Below are positions 25,399-34,210 of a DNA stretch of 64,000 nucleotides, one piece after another. The DNA comes from Pseudoalteromonas byunsanensis (GTDB lineage: Bacteria > Pseudomonadota > Gammaproteobacteria > Enterobacterales > Alteromonadaceae), in contig NZ_MNAN01000035.1 of the NCBI RefSeq assembly GCF_001854475.1, positions 427,247-491,246 of the forward strand, written 5' to 3'. The notes beneath the pieces are model-generated. The model saw only the letters and a list, made by a program, of their open reading frames with translations. It was not told the origin of the DNA and ran no database searches. How positions within the stretch are numbered: the stretch's first letter is position 1; every line of letters begins with the position of its first letter. Both the position numbers and the translations under genes were made by a program.

Positions 25399-26274
25399 AT
25401 GCTAGATGTCTTTGTGTTAATGCAAGCTCAAACTTGGTTTTTTTTGCTTTGTGTCGGTTTAATTAGCCTATGCATTGGCAGTTTTTTAAATGTGGTTATC
25501 TATCGGCTTCCTGTGATGCTACATAAACAATGGCGCAACGAGTGCAAGTTAATACTTAGTGAATCTAACGATGAGCCCCAAGCCGAAATATTTAATTTAG
25601 CGGTACCAGGCTCTCACTGCCCAAGCTGCAACACCAAAATTAAGTTTTGGCAGAATATTCCACTGATAAGCTGGCTCTTATTACGGGGTAAATGTGCCAA
25701 GTGTAAAACAGCAATTTCTGTACGCTATCCATTAGTTGAGCTCGGAACCGCTTTAGTTTCTCTGTTTATCGCTCTGCGCTTTGGTGCAACCCCACAGTGT
25801 TTACTGTATTTAATACTGACATGGGCGCTCATCGCGCTGATCTTTATTGATATTGATCACATGTTACTGCCTGATCAAATCACCCTACCGTTATTATGGC
25901 TTGTGTTACTTGCCAGTGTACAAGGACTTACCATCTCGCCCAAAGAAGCGATTATTGGGGCAGCGGTTGGCTATCTTAGTTTGTGGAGTGTTTACTGGTT
26001 ATTTAAATTAGCCACCGGTAAAGAAGGTATGGGCTATGGTGACTTTAAATTGCTCGCAATTTTTGGTGCTCTGCTTGGCTGGCAAGCTATCTTAACCATA
26101 GTTTTATTGTCCAGTGTTGTGGGTGCCATCATAGGTAGTATCCAGTTAGCAATACAAGGCAAAGACAAAAGTACGCCTATTCCCTTTGGTCCTTATCTGG
26201 CGATTGCTGGGTGGCTCACCATGTTATACGGTGATTTTATTGAAAGTTGGTATTTTAACTTAATTCTTGCGTGA
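25399..26274 (+). CDS. pilD: Prepilin peptidase / N-methyltransferase PilD
   Basis: PilD cleaves prepilin leaders and methylates the new N-terminal Phe. The 291-residue polytopic protein has the N-terminal methylase part with two CxxC pairs (CPSCNTKIKFW and CAKCKT), and the two catalytic aspartate motifs FIDIDHMLLPDQ and GYGDFKLLA of A24 aspartic peptidases. Eight or so hydrophobic spans are visible. Length matches (about 290). coaE starts 8 bp after its stop, a conserved pair. Confidence 0.97.
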   Translation: MLDVFVLMQAQTWFFLLCVGLISLCIGSFLNVVIYRLPVMLHKQWRNECKLILSESNDEPQAEIFNLAVPGSHCPSCNTKIKFWQNIPLISWLLLRGKCAKCKTAISVRYPLVELGTALVSLFIALRFGATPQCLLYLILTWALIALIFIDIDHMLLPDQITLPLLWLVLLASVQGLTISPKEAIIGAAVGYLSLWSVYWLFKLATGKEGMGYGDFKLLAIFGALLGWQAILTIVLLSSVVGAIIGSIQLAIQGKDKSTPIPFGPYLAIAGWLTMLYGDFIESWYFNLILA

Positions 26275-26282
26275 GTGATGTT

Positions 26283-26906
26283 ATGAGTAACTGGGTCTTA
26301 GGGTTAACCGGAGGCATTGGTGCCGGAAAAACCGCAGTAAGTAATGCTCTGGCTGATAAAGGAATCGAGATTGTCGACGCCGATGTCATCGCCAGAGATG
26401 TTGTCGCCAAGGACAGTCCCGGTCTCAATGCCATCGTTAATAAATTTGGGGCTGATATGTTATTGGCTGACGGCAGTTTAAATAGAGCCAAACTACGTGA
26501 ACTGATCTTTTCCAACGCACACAGCAAAGCGTGGTTAGAGCAGCTGTTACATCCAATGATCCGCAGCGAAATTTTGACTCAACTAAATCAGGCTAGAAGC
26601 CCCTATGTTGTGCTCTCTGCCCCTTTATTATTTGAAAATAACCTTGATACGTTGTGCGATCACACTTTGCTAGTTGACGTACCCGAACATATTCAAGTAA
26701 CGCGCACCACTGCGCGTGACAACGTAAAAACTGAGCAAGTAGAAAAAATCATTGCAGCACAGATGTCTCGGTCTGAGAAACAAAAACGCGCAGACACTAT
26801 ACTAAATAATGATAAATCATTAACTGATATGTATAATGAGTTAGAATTGTTACATCAAAACTTTGTCTCTTTTGCATTAAACCATTCAACAAGTAACTCG
26901 CATTAA
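26283..26906 (+). CDS. coaE: Dephospho-CoA kinase
   Basis: CoaE phosphorylates dephospho-CoA at the ribose 3'-OH, the last step of coenzyme A synthesis. The 207-residue protein has the P-loop GLTGGIGAGKTAVSNAL, the DADVIARDVV loop, and the LID-type segment around RTTARDNVKTEQVEKIIAAQMSR. Length equals the family (206 in E. coli). The ATG at 26283 gives MSNWVLGLTGG; the in-frame GTG at 26271 overlaps pilD. It is normally followed by zapD and yacG; here pilB intervenes. Confidence 0.96.
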   Translation: MSNWVLGLTGGIGAGKTAVSNALADKGIEIVDADVIARDVVAKDSPGLNAIVNKFGADMLLADGSLNRAKLRELIFSNAHSKAWLEQLLHPMIRSEILTQLNQARSPYVVLSAPLLFENNLDTLCDHTLLVDVPEHIQVTRTTARDNVKTEQVEKIIAAQMSRSEKQKRADTILNNDKSLTDMYNELELLHQNFVSFALNHSTSNSH

Positions 26907-26996
26907 GTAATGCTATTTGAGTTAACAGCGAACCGGACAACTCAGTGCTAACTCAATATAAGCTTGTTGCTGGTTCATAAGTTTATTTATAAGCAA

Positions 26997-27025
26997 TTGA
27001 TGTAGATTGAAGTAGTTGATATATC
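26997..27025 (+). promoter_or_regulatory. Possible promoter of pilB
   Basis: TTGATG (26997-27002) and TATATC (27020-27025) are 17 bp apart, 16 bp before the pilB ATG. Each hexamer matches 4 of 6. It would let pilB be transcribed apart from coaE, but the short leader and weak hexamers leave it uncertain. Confidence 0.3.
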
Positions 27026-27040
27026 TTTATCTGAGGGCTT

Positions 27041-28729
27041 ATGGAACATCATTCACCATTATTACGCAAATTTATTACGCTTGGTCGCGTAACCCCAGAG
27101 CAGATCAAGAATAAGCAACGAGAAGCGCAATCAACCGCTGAACTGATTTGTTTATGCAGTGGAATAAAAAGCGCTGAGCTTGCAGCGCAGTGCTTAGACC
27201 TGTTTCGTGTTCCATTATTTGACCTCAGTGAATTTGATATTGAGCAAATCCCTGAAAATCTAATCAACGAAAAGCTAATCCGTAAGCATCATGTATTACC
27301 TCTTTATAAAAAGGGCCGCAAACTCTATATCGCAGCTTCTGATCCAACTGATTATGGGGCATTTGAGAACTTCGAGTTTAGCTCTGGTTTACAGTGCGAT
27401 GTAGTGGTAGTGGATCACAAACAACTTGAAAAGAAAATTGACCAGTTATTTGACTCTACCGGCGGGCTTTCACTGAGTGAAGATGAATTTCAAGAGTTTG
27501 CTAACCTTGATATTGAAGATGACCAAAAGTCGCTACAAAACGTCGAAAATAAAGAAAGAGACAAAGATGATGCCCCCATCATTGTGTATATTAATAAAAT
27601 TTTGATGGATGCAATTAAAAAAGGAGCTTCTGACTTACACTTTGAGCCGTACGAACATAAGTATCGTATTCGCTTTCGAATTGATGGCCTACTACATGAG
27701 ATGGCAAGCCCGCCAACATCTTTGTCTACACGACTTGCCGCGCGTATTAAGGTGATGTCTCGTCTAGACATTTCAGAAAAACGCAAGCCTCAAGATGGTC
27801 GTATTAAATTAAAGATCTCCGAACGCAAGAGTATTGATTTTCGTGTCAGCACCATGCCCACTATGTGGGGTGAGAAAATCGTGATGCGTATCCTCGATTC
27901 TTCAAGCGCCATGATGGGAATTGATGCGCTTGGCTACGAGCCTGAGCAAAAACAGATATATCTGAATGCGCTGGAGCAGCCTCAAGGTATGATCTTGGTA
28001 ACAGGTCCAACAGGTTCAGGTAAGACAGTATCACTGTATACCGGTCTCAACATTCTCAATAAGCCCGAGCGAAATATAAGTACCGCGGAAGATCCTGTGG
28101 AAATTAATCTGGAAGGGATTAATCAGGTTCAGATTAATCCAAAAACAGAAATGACGTTCGCCAATGCACTCAAAGCATTTTTACGCCAAGATCCTGATGT
28201 GATCATGGTCGGTGAGATCCGTGATTTAGAGACCGCGGAAATCTCTATCAAGGCAGCCCAAACTGGACACCTTGTTATGAGTACACTACATACCAATTCA
28301 GCGCCTGAGACACTGACAAGACTACTCAATATGGGGGTCCCTGCTTATAACGTAGCCAGTTCAGTAAATTTGATTATTGCACAACGATTAGCACGTCGTT
28401 TGTGTAACCACTGTAAGGCCCCTGAAACTTTGCCTAAAGACGAGTTGCTCAAACAAGGCTTCAGCGAAACACAAACTTTCAACATCACACTTTTTACTCC
28501 ACAAGGCTGTGAACATTGCACTGATGGTTACAAAGGACGCGTTGGTATTTATGAAATGGTACCAATCACTCCTGAAATTTCGCAGTTGATCATGTCAGGT
28601 GGCAACTCGATGCAAATAGCGCAAATGGCTCAACAACTTGGCTATGCAAACTTAAGAACCTCGGGACTAAAAAAGGCGGCATCAGGCTTAACGTCGTTAA
28701 GTGAGATCAACCGTGTTACAAGCTTTTAG
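27041..28729 (+). CDS. pilB: Type IV pilus extension ATPase PilB
   Basis: PilB is the hexameric cytoplasmic ATPase that powers pilus extension. The 562-residue protein has an N-terminal MshEN/T2SSE_N domain (with NEKLIRKHHVLPLYKKGRKLYIAASDP), the GASDLHFEPYE motif, Walker A GPTGSGKT near residue 324, the Asp box (STAEDPVEI), Walker B MVGEIRD, His box (GHLVMSTLHTNSAPET), and a tetracysteine zinc site (CNHC and CEHC). Full length (about 566). It is displaced: pilA-pilC-pilD-coaE precede it and yacG follows, where zapD often lies. Confidence 0.97.
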   Translation: MEHHSPLLRKFITLGRVTPEQIKNKQREAQSTAELICLCSGIKSAELAAQCLDLFRVPLFDLSEFDIEQIPENLINEKLIRKHHVLPLYKKGRKLYIAASDPTDYGAFENFEFSSGLQCDVVVVDHKQLEKKIDQLFDSTGGLSLSEDEFQEFANLDIEDDQKSLQNVENKERDKDDAPIIVYINKILMDAIKKGASDLHFEPYEHKYRIRFRIDGLLHEMASPPTSLSTRLAARIKVMSRLDISEKRKPQDGRIKLKISERKSIDFRVSTMPTMWGEKIVMRILDSSSAMMGIDALGYEPEQKQIYLNALEQPQGMILVTGPTGSGKTVSLYTGLNILNKPERNISTAEDPVEINLEGINQVQINPKTEMTFANALKAFLRQDPDVIMVGEIRDLETAEISIKAAQTGHLVMSTLHTNSAPETLTRLLNMGVPAYNVASSVNLIIAQRLARRLCNHCKAPETLPKDELLKQGFSETQTFNITLFTPQGCEHCTDGYKGRVGIYEMVPITPEISQLIMSGGNSMQIAQMAQQLGYANLRTSGLKKAASGLTSLSEINRVTSF

Positions 28730-28798
28730 TGACACGGTTCTGGCATCTAGGTGTTAATTTAATTAGACTGTCGCCACACTACTTCAAGGGAGCTTTCT

Positions 28799-29041
28799 AT
28801 GCCCACTATCGTTAAATGCCCAACCTGCCAAATTGATGTGACTTGGTCACAGCAAAGTCCTAATCGCCCTTTTTGTTCAAAGCGATGCCAACTAATTGAC
28901 TTGGGAGAGTGGTCGTTTGAAAACAATAAAATATCAACTGCCGTCACATCAGATACCCAAATGAATGTGCAAGATCAGCAAGAAATGATCGAAGATATTG
29001 AAGCGATGCTGGCAAAACATGAAGATTCTTTTTTTCAATAA
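28799..29041 (+). CDS. yacG: DNA gyrase inhibitor YacG
   Basis: YacG is a small zinc protein that binds GyrB and inhibits gyrase in vitro. The 80-residue protein has the four zinc cysteines C7, C10, C26, C30 (KCPTCQ and FCSKRC) followed by the conserved LIDLGEW. The C-terminal tail is acidic. Length is in the usual 65-80 range. It keeps its position at the end of the pilD-coaE-yacG group. GGGAG lies just upstream of the ATG. Confidence 0.95.
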   Translation: MPTIVKCPTCQIDVTWSQQSPNRPFCSKRCQLIDLGEWSFENNKISTAVTSDTQMNVQDQQEMIEDIEAMLAKHEDSFFQ

Positions 29042-29051
29042 GTGTTAAAAC

Positions 29052-29088
29052 ACCACCGAGGGGCCTATAGACTCTCGGTGGTCGCAAC
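29052..29088. terminator. Bidirectional hairpin yacG / cpxP
   Basis: A 9-bp perfect stem ACCACCGAG (29052-29060) / CTCGGTGGT (29074-29082) lies between convergent yacG and cpxP. On the minus strand it is followed by GTTTTAAC, a better tail than on the plus strand, so it mainly serves cpxP. Confidence 0.7.
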
Positions 29089-29090
29089 GA

Positions 29091-29519
29091 CTATTTATCA
29101 TGTCTTTTCATTTTACGGTGTTCAATCTTAGCCAATTTTTCACGTTGTTCTTGATTTAATACCTGCTTGATCTGATGTTTACTCTTCAATTTCGCAAGTA
29201 GTGCTTCATTCTTTGCTTCGCTGGTTTTTGCAATCAAAGTTTTGGCTTGTTGTTCGTCAAAGTACTCACTTTCCATGAGCGCTTTGAACTCATCTTTATA
29301 CTCTGCTCGTGACATTTTTAAGGCTTTCATGGCCGACTTTTTCTGCTCTAGGATCTGAGCAATCTTATCTTGCTGATCCTGACTTAGATTGAGCTTTGCT
29401 ACAGCCTTTTCTGTTAGTAAAAAGTGTTTGTCATGATGTCCATGCCCAGCTTGAGCTAAAGACGCAAATAATAAAGTGCCTGTAAGTGCCAATACGCTCA
29501 GTGTCGATATTACTTTCAT
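29091..29519 (-). CDS. cpxP: CpxP/Spy-like periplasmic stress protein
   Basis: CpxP family proteins are small periplasmic helical chaperone-like adaptors that hold the CpxA sensor inactive. The 142-residue protein has a signal peptide (MKVISTLSVLALTGTLLFASLAQA) and a His-rich mature start. It also has two LTxxQ-like motifs (LNLSQDQQDKI, LNQEQREKL) in a helical, Lys/Glu-rich body. It is divergent from cpxR across 152 bp with CpxR-like boxes in the gap, which is the E. coli arrangement. Spy is an alternative name, but context favours CpxP. Confidence 0.88.
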   Translation of the reverse strand: MKVISTLSVLALTGTLLFASLAQAGHGHHDKHFLLTEKAVAKLNLSQDQQDKIAQILEQKKSAMKALKMSRAEYKDEFKALMESEYFDEQQAKTLIAKTSEAKNEALLAKLKSKHQIKQVLNQEQREKLAKIEHRKMKRHDK

Positions 29520-29574
29520 AAGGAATTCCTCTAGGTTATCAATGAATATGCATTATTAGCTTAATCACTCTGAT

Positions 29575-29611
29575 GCAAAGCAACGCAAAGCAATGTAAAG
29601 GCTGTGTAAAG
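29575..29611. promoter_or_regulatory. Array of four CpxR-like half-sites
   Basis: GCAAAG (29575), GCAAAG (29585), GTAAAG (29595) and GTAAAG (29606) lie in the same orientation at 10, 10 and 11 bp steps. The last two form GTAAA-N6-GTAAA, within the E. coli CpxR consensus spacing of 4-8. A further GTAAA is at 29636-29640. The array lies in the gap between cpxP and cpxR, about 12 bp before a possible -10 (TAATAT, 29622-29627). Confidence 0.65.
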
Positions 29612-29671
29612 ATCTGCAATTTAATATTTTGCAAGGTAAACTATTCTTATAGGCACATAAGAAAAGACGTT

Positions 29672-30358
29672 ATGAGTAAGCTGCTATTAATTGAAGATGA
29701 TCACACTTTGAGTGATTTACTATGTGAATACCTGAGCGCTCAAGGCTGTGAAGTCTCGCAAGCCTTTGATGGTGAAGAAGGTTTAAAGATGGCCACCAGT
29801 GAGTCATTTGATGTTATCTTGCTCGATGTCATGCTACCTATTTTAGATGGTTTTGAAGTACTTAAAAAACTTAGGGCAACGCACTTAACACCAGTGATTA
29901 TGCTCACTGCCAAGGGAGATGATTTTGACCGCATATTTGGCCTTGAGTTAGGTGCTGATGACTATCTACCAAAACCATTTAATCACAGAGAGTTACTCGC
30001 TCGCATACATGCAATTGGTCGCCGTATCGATTACGTAAAACAAGCAAGTCAGCAAACACAACTCATGAATATCAACCATGTCACACTCAATGAGTCTGCA
30101 CGCCGAGTCAGTGTAGATGGACATGAACTCACCCTTACAGGGACTGAATTTGCAGTTTTGTATCAACTCATGGTCCATGTTGGTAAAGTCGTCAGTAAAG
30201 ATGCACTGAGCCAACATGTTCTCGGTCGGCGTTTAGCACCTTTTGACCGCTCTATCGATGTGCATGTCAGTAATTTGCGCAAGAAAATCGCCAAATACAA
30301 TGATACCAACTGCATCCAAACTATTAGAGGCAGCGGCTATGTCTTCTTGGATCAGTAA
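29672..30358 (+). CDS. cpxR: Response regulator CpxR
   Basis: An OmpR-family response regulator of the envelope stress system. The 228-residue protein has a receiver domain (LLIEDDHTLSDLL, phospho-acceptor in LLDVMLP near residue 51, conserved Lys in LPKPF) and a C-terminal winged helix ending RKKIAKYNDTNCIQTIRGSGYVFL. The start is the ATG at 29672 (MSKLLLIEDD); an earlier in-frame ATG adds an unlikely Cys/Lys-rich leader. It overlaps cpxA by 20 bp. Assignment to CpxR rests on the neighbours cpxP and the kinase as much as on sequence. Confidence 0.92.
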   Translation: MSKLLLIEDDHTLSDLLCEYLSAQGCEVSQAFDGEEGLKMATSESFDVILLDVMLPILDGFEVLKKLRATHLTPVIMLTAKGDDFDRIFGLELGADDYLPKPFNHRELLARIHAIGRRIDYVKQASQQTQLMNINHVTLNESARRVSVDGHELTLTGTEFAVLYQLMVHVGKVVSKDALSQHVLGRRLAPFDRSIDVHVSNLRKKIAKYNDTNCIQTIRGSGYVFLDQ

Positions 30359-31751
30359 AGTTCAACAACGTTATCAAAAGGCACGTAAAAAAATCCGTCC
30401 TTCCGGGCTTTTTTTCCAAGCTTTTATGAGCTTTTGGCTCACTATTATCAGTATTTTGGTACTACTGGTTGTGCTAAGTCAGCTACAACCTGAGCGACTT
30501 GAAACAAAAGCTTTAAAAGGTAAGTTATTAGATTCATTGGTGCACCTACAACACAACATCGAAAGATTGGTAAATGTCAAACACAAGCCTCTTGAGAAAG
30601 TCATCAGCCACCCAAGATTTAATGAACATAAATGGCTGTATTTGGCTCATTCAAACATAGAGCAAAGCCTGACTTCACAACCTAATAAGCACAACTTAGA
30701 TTTGTCTTTACTGCACTTTGAGGAGCCTCAGGCTCCCCTGTTTATCGCCACAGAGCGTTACTTTGCTTATGGTCCATTTGAGATAAGTACTCAAGGTGAA
30801 CGTTATCAGCTATTTCAAATTAAACCTTTGCGCGATCCTCCTTTGTTAATGCGCATGAAAATGCTGCCATTTTGGCTCAAAGCACTCTCAGTGCTGTTGC
30901 CTTCCGTGCTACTGAGCATCCTCTTTAGTCGTCGTCTCGTTGCCCCTCTCAACTCTTTAGGTACCAGTGCGAAAGCACTGGCATCTGGAGAACTTACAGC
31001 GCGTGTAAAAATTCCAAAACATCGGCACGATGAAGTCACGACACTGATGCACGACTTCAACCATATGGCAGACAAACTTGAGCAAAGCGTTAACACGCAT
31101 AAACAGCTATTGGCCGATGTATCCCACGAGCTGCGTTCTCCGCTTACTCGCTTGAGTCTGGCCAATGCCCTCGCTCAAGACAACGCAAACGAGCAGCAAC
31201 TCGCCTATTTGACTAGAATTGAAAAAGAAGCCCAATGTCTAGATAAGATGCTATCTGATATTCTAACCCTATCACGCCTAGAACACGGGCAGCAGACATT
31301 GCATATACAGCAAGTAAGCATGACTTCACTACTTGATAACTTGCTGCTTGATGCGCAATTTGAAGCAGACCAAATGAGTAAAGAGTTGAACGTTGCAACA
31401 CTACCAAAGCTGACATTAGAGTGTGATGGAGACTTGCTAAGCAGTGCGATTGAAAATGTACTGCGTAATGCCATCAGGTATGCTCGCCAAGCTATAAATG
31501 TGTCCTTTACAGTAACGAATAACCAGGTTGAAATTTGTATCACTGATGATGGAGAAGGAGTATCTGATGACGCGCTCCAACAATTATGCCAGCCTTTTTT
31601 TCGCACCAGTCAGTCGAGGAACCGTGATAGTGGTGGGATTGGATTAGGCTTAGCCATTGCCAAAAGAGCTATTTTCGCGCACCATGGTACTTTGGCGTTC
31701 AAACACAATCAGCCCCATGGCCTTTTAGTGACAATGACACTACCAATATGA
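30339..31751 (+). CDS. cpxA: Sensor histidine kinase CpxA
   Basis: A membrane sensor kinase partner of CpxR. The 470-residue protein has a first membrane span (FWLTIISILVLLVVLSQ), a periplasmic domain of about 140 residues, and a second span (WLKALSVLLPSVLLSILFS). A HAMP linker with LASGELTARVKIPK follows, then the phospho-acceptor H-box DVSHELRSPLTRLSLA and an ATPase domain (N box NVLRNAIRYA, DDGEGVSDD, GIGLGLAIAKR). Length matches E. coli CpxA (457). The start overlaps cpxR, and its stop overlaps the pldB start as ATGA. Confidence 0.92.
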   Translation: MSSWISKVQQRYQKARKKIRPSGLFFQAFMSFWLTIISILVLLVVLSQLQPERLETKALKGKLLDSLVHLQHNIERLVNVKHKPLEKVISHPRFNEHKWLYLAHSNIEQSLTSQPNKHNLDLSLLHFEEPQAPLFIATERYFAYGPFEISTQGERYQLFQIKPLRDPPLLMRMKMLPFWLKALSVLLPSVLLSILFSRRLVAPLNSLGTSAKALASGELTARVKIPKHRHDEVTTLMHDFNHMADKLEQSVNTHKQLLADVSHELRSPLTRLSLANALAQDNANEQQLAYLTRIEKEAQCLDKMLSDILTLSRLEHGQQTLHIQQVSMTSLLDNLLLDAQFEADQMSKELNVATLPKLTLECDGDLLSSAIENVLRNAIRYARQAINVSFTVTNNQVEICITDDGEGVSDDALQQLCQPFFRTSQSRNRDSGGIGLGLAIAKRAIFAHHGTLAFKHNQPHGLLVTMTLPI

Positions 31752-32716
31752 ATTTTTATAGCTACAGCTCCTCATTAGCGCTACATAATGGCGACATCGA
31801 AAAGCACTGGCAACAATCTCAGCAAGGCTATTTTGTTGGCACCTCTGGGCGGTTATTTTATAGCTACCATATACCTGTGGCTGCAAAATATAGCGTAGTA
31901 CTGGTCAATGGCCGCATTGAATCCGCTTGGAAATATCAAGAGTTGCTGTGGGAGTTAGCACAAAATAACATCGCCGTATTTACATACGATCATATTGGTC
32001 AAGGGCTGTCTGAGCGATTAACTCGCAACCCTCAGGTTGGCTATGTAAAACGATTTTCCGACTATAGCGATGACTTAAACACCTTTATTGATACCATTGT
32101 ACGACCACAACAAAAAGGTGAGCTGTTTATATTGGCGCATTCAATGGGAGCGGCCATAACATGTGACTACCTAGCTCGTCATGATAATCCTATCAGTGGG
32201 GCCTTTTTATCTGCACCTATGTTTGATATTCACACTCATAACACGCCGTATCAACTGGCCAAGTGGGTAGCCAAGGTAGGTTGTTGGCTTGGGCTTAGTA
32301 AATTCTATGCCATTGGGCAAAGTAACTATCTCAGCCTGCCATTTGACGAAAACCAACTCACACACTGTCACACTCGCTATCAACGTTTTCGAACCTTGTA
32401 CCAAAACGAGGCTGAACTGTGTTTAGGTGGCGTAAGCTTTGGTTGGCTTAATCAAGCGTTTGAGTTCATCAGCTCAATTCCAAAGCTCGATATTCACTGT
32501 CCGTTATTTATTGCCAGTGCCGAGCTGGACGAAGTTGTCGATAATCGTGCCCAAGCAGCATTTGTACAAAGCCATCCTACGGTTCAATTACACACGTTTA
32601 CAGGTGCCAGACACGAACTTTTATGTGAGCAAGATGCTATCCGCTATGCGGTGATGGAACATTTCTATCAATTTTGTGACGGTCTGGCTTTTACCGCCAA
32701 AGACACAGGGTCCTGA
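31748..32716 (+). CDS. pldB: Lysophospholipase PldB-like hydrolase
   Basis: An alpha/beta hydrolase of the lysophospholipase L2 family, which removes acyl chains from lysophospholipids at the inner membrane. The 322-residue protein has NGRIESAWKYQELLWELAQ, the DHIGQGLSERL segment and the nucleophile elbow AHSMGAA, typical of PldB. A late Asp and the His in GARHELLCE complete a plausible triad. No signal peptide is seen. Its ATG overlaps the cpxA stop (ATGA), implying translational coupling to the Cpx genes. The last 49 bases overlap the convergent fieF. Confidence 0.88.
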   Translation: MNFYSYSSSLALHNGDIEKHWQQSQQGYFVGTSGRLFYSYHIPVAAKYSVVLVNGRIESAWKYQELLWELAQNNIAVFTYDHIGQGLSERLTRNPQVGYVKRFSDYSDDLNTFIDTIVRPQQKGELFILAHSMGAAITCDYLARHDNPISGAFLSAPMFDIHTHNTPYQLAKWVAKVGCWLGLSKFYAIGQSNYLSLPFDENQLTHCHTRYQRFRTLYQNEAELCLGGVSFGWLNQAFEFISSIPKLDIHCPLFIASAELDEVVDNRAQAAFVQSHPTVQLHTFTGARHELLCEQDAIRYAVMEHFYQFCDGLAFTAKDTGS

Positions 32717-33567
32717 TGTATCAGTATATCCAATTCACCTTCAAAAGCCTGTTGGATCATCGCGACCACTTCATCAGATACCGCATGAGCACGCATCAAA
32801 GGCATATCATCATCAAGTTCTAGATGTAATTGGATAAATTTCACTTTACCACTTTGACGGGTGCGTAAATCGTGCACTCCAAATACTTCTTCATGACTCG
32901 AAGCTAACAATACTATCTCGGCTTTTTCTTCATCTGGAAGCTCCTTATCCATCAAGTGTCCTGCACTTTCTTTTGCAATGTCCCAGCAATTGTAAAGGAG
33001 ATATCCAGCAACTCCGATAGCAAAAATAGGATCCGCATGAGCCATCCCATAATAGGAAAGTAAAATAGCCACCAAAACCGCCAAATTCAGCAGAATATCT
33101 CCCTTATAATGCAGTGAATCCGCTTTTACGGCGACCGAATGTGTACGTTTGACCACTTGATGTTGAACCGTTACCACTAACAAGGTACAGACAATAGCAA
33201 ACAAACTCACCCATACTCCCAGCAAAGAATGCTTAAGTACCACGGGATTAAACAACCGCTCTATAGCATGAAATGTAAGTAAAATCGCCGAACCCGCTAT
33301 AAATGCCGCTTGCCCTAAACCGGCCAAAGCCTCTGCTTTACCATGCCCAAAACGATGCTCATCATCAGCTGGTCGCAACGCATAACTTAACACCAAAAAG
33401 CTCATCATCGACGCGCTAATATCCAGCAAAGAATCCGTCAGCGATCCCAACATTGAAGCGCTTCCAGAAGCCAACCAAGCCCAACATTTGGTCGCTATCA
33501 TTAAGCTCACCATCACCATAGTGAATATACTCGCAAAGCGAACTAGTACATCATAACTTGGTTTCAC
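32668..33567 (-). CDS. fieF: Cation efflux transporter FieF
   Basis: FieF is a cation diffusion facilitator that exports Fe(II)/Zn(II) in exchange for protons. The 299-residue protein has six predicted membrane helices and the metal site residues in SLTDSLLDISAS (two Asp) and SLHYKGDILLN (His and Asp). A cytoplasmic metallochaperone-like C-terminal domain carries HLELDDDMPLMRAH. Length matches (300 in E. coli). The start codon is GTG with GGAG upstream. Its 3' end overlaps pldB tail to tail by 49 bp. fieF next to the cpx genes is also the E. coli order. Confidence 0.95.
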   Translation of the reverse strand: MKPSYDVLVRFASIFTMVMVSLMIATKCWAWLASGSASMLGSLTDSLLDISASMMSFLVLSYALRPADDEHRFGHGKAEALAGLGQAAFIAGSAILLTFHAIERLFNPVVLKHSLLGVWVSLFAIVCTLLVVTVQHQVVKRTHSVAVKADSLHYKGDILLNLAVLVAILLSYYGMAHADPIFAIGVAGYLLYNCWDIAKESAGHLMDKELPDEEKAEIVLLASSHEEVFGVHDLRTRQSGKVKFIQLHLELDDDMPLMRAHAVSDEVVAMIQQAFEGELDILIHQDPVSLAVKARPSQN

Positions 33568-33745
33568 AACTTCTCCAGTATTCTTACTTCATGCTGATTT
33601 GCAAAAGTACTCATCATTTCAATAGTGTACAGTTTAGCTAAATGAAGTGAAATATTGATGACATATAAGCGTAAAACAATATACAAGACTTACCCATAAC
33701 TTGGCATTTGGTTATACTAAGCTCAGCTAATTTTTCGAGGTTATT

Positions 33746-34210
33746 ATGTTAGATATTGTGCTTTACCAACCTGAGATCCCACCCAATACGGGAAACATCA
33801 TTCGTTTGTGCGCTAATACGGGCTATGCGCTGCACCTGATTGAACCTTTGGGGTTTGAGTGGGATGACAAACGAGTTAAACGCGCGGGATTGGATTATCA
33901 TGAGTTTAGCAATGTACAAAGACATGCCTCATTTGAAGACTACCTGCAAGCTTGCCAGCCAAAACGCGTATTTGCTTGCACAACTAAAGGTAAAAAATAT
34001 CATCATCAGCCAGAATATCAGGCTGGAGATTGCTTGCTTTTTGGCCCTGAAACACGTGGGTTACCTGAAGAGATTATTTTTTCATTACCTGAAGAACAAC
34101 GCCTACGCATCCCAATGCGCCCAGATAGCCGCAGTATGAACTTATCCAACGCAGTGGCCGTGTTTGTATACGAATCATGGCGTCAGCTCGATTTCGCTAA
34201 CGCAAAATAA
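33746..34210 (+). CDS. trmL: tRNA (cytidine/uridine-34 2'-O)-methyltransferase TrmL
   Basis: TrmL is a SPOUT-class methyltransferase that 2'-O-methylates the wobble base of certain tRNALeu. The 154-residue protein has the family start LDIVLYQPEIPPNTGNIIRLCANTG, the knot segment LLFGPETRGLPEEI and the C-terminal IPMRPDSRSMNLSNAVAVFVYE. Length matches (157 in E. coli). It stands alone with its own ribosome binding site (CGAGG) and shares a bidirectional terminator with gpsA. Confidence 0.96.
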   Translation: MLDIVLYQPEIPPNTGNIIRLCANTGYALHLIEPLGFEWDDKRVKRAGLDYHEFSNVQRHASFEDYLQACQPKRVFACTTKGKKYHHQPEYQAGDCLLFGPETRGLPEEIIFSLPEEQRLRIPMRPDSRSMNLSNAVAVFVYESWRQLDFANAK

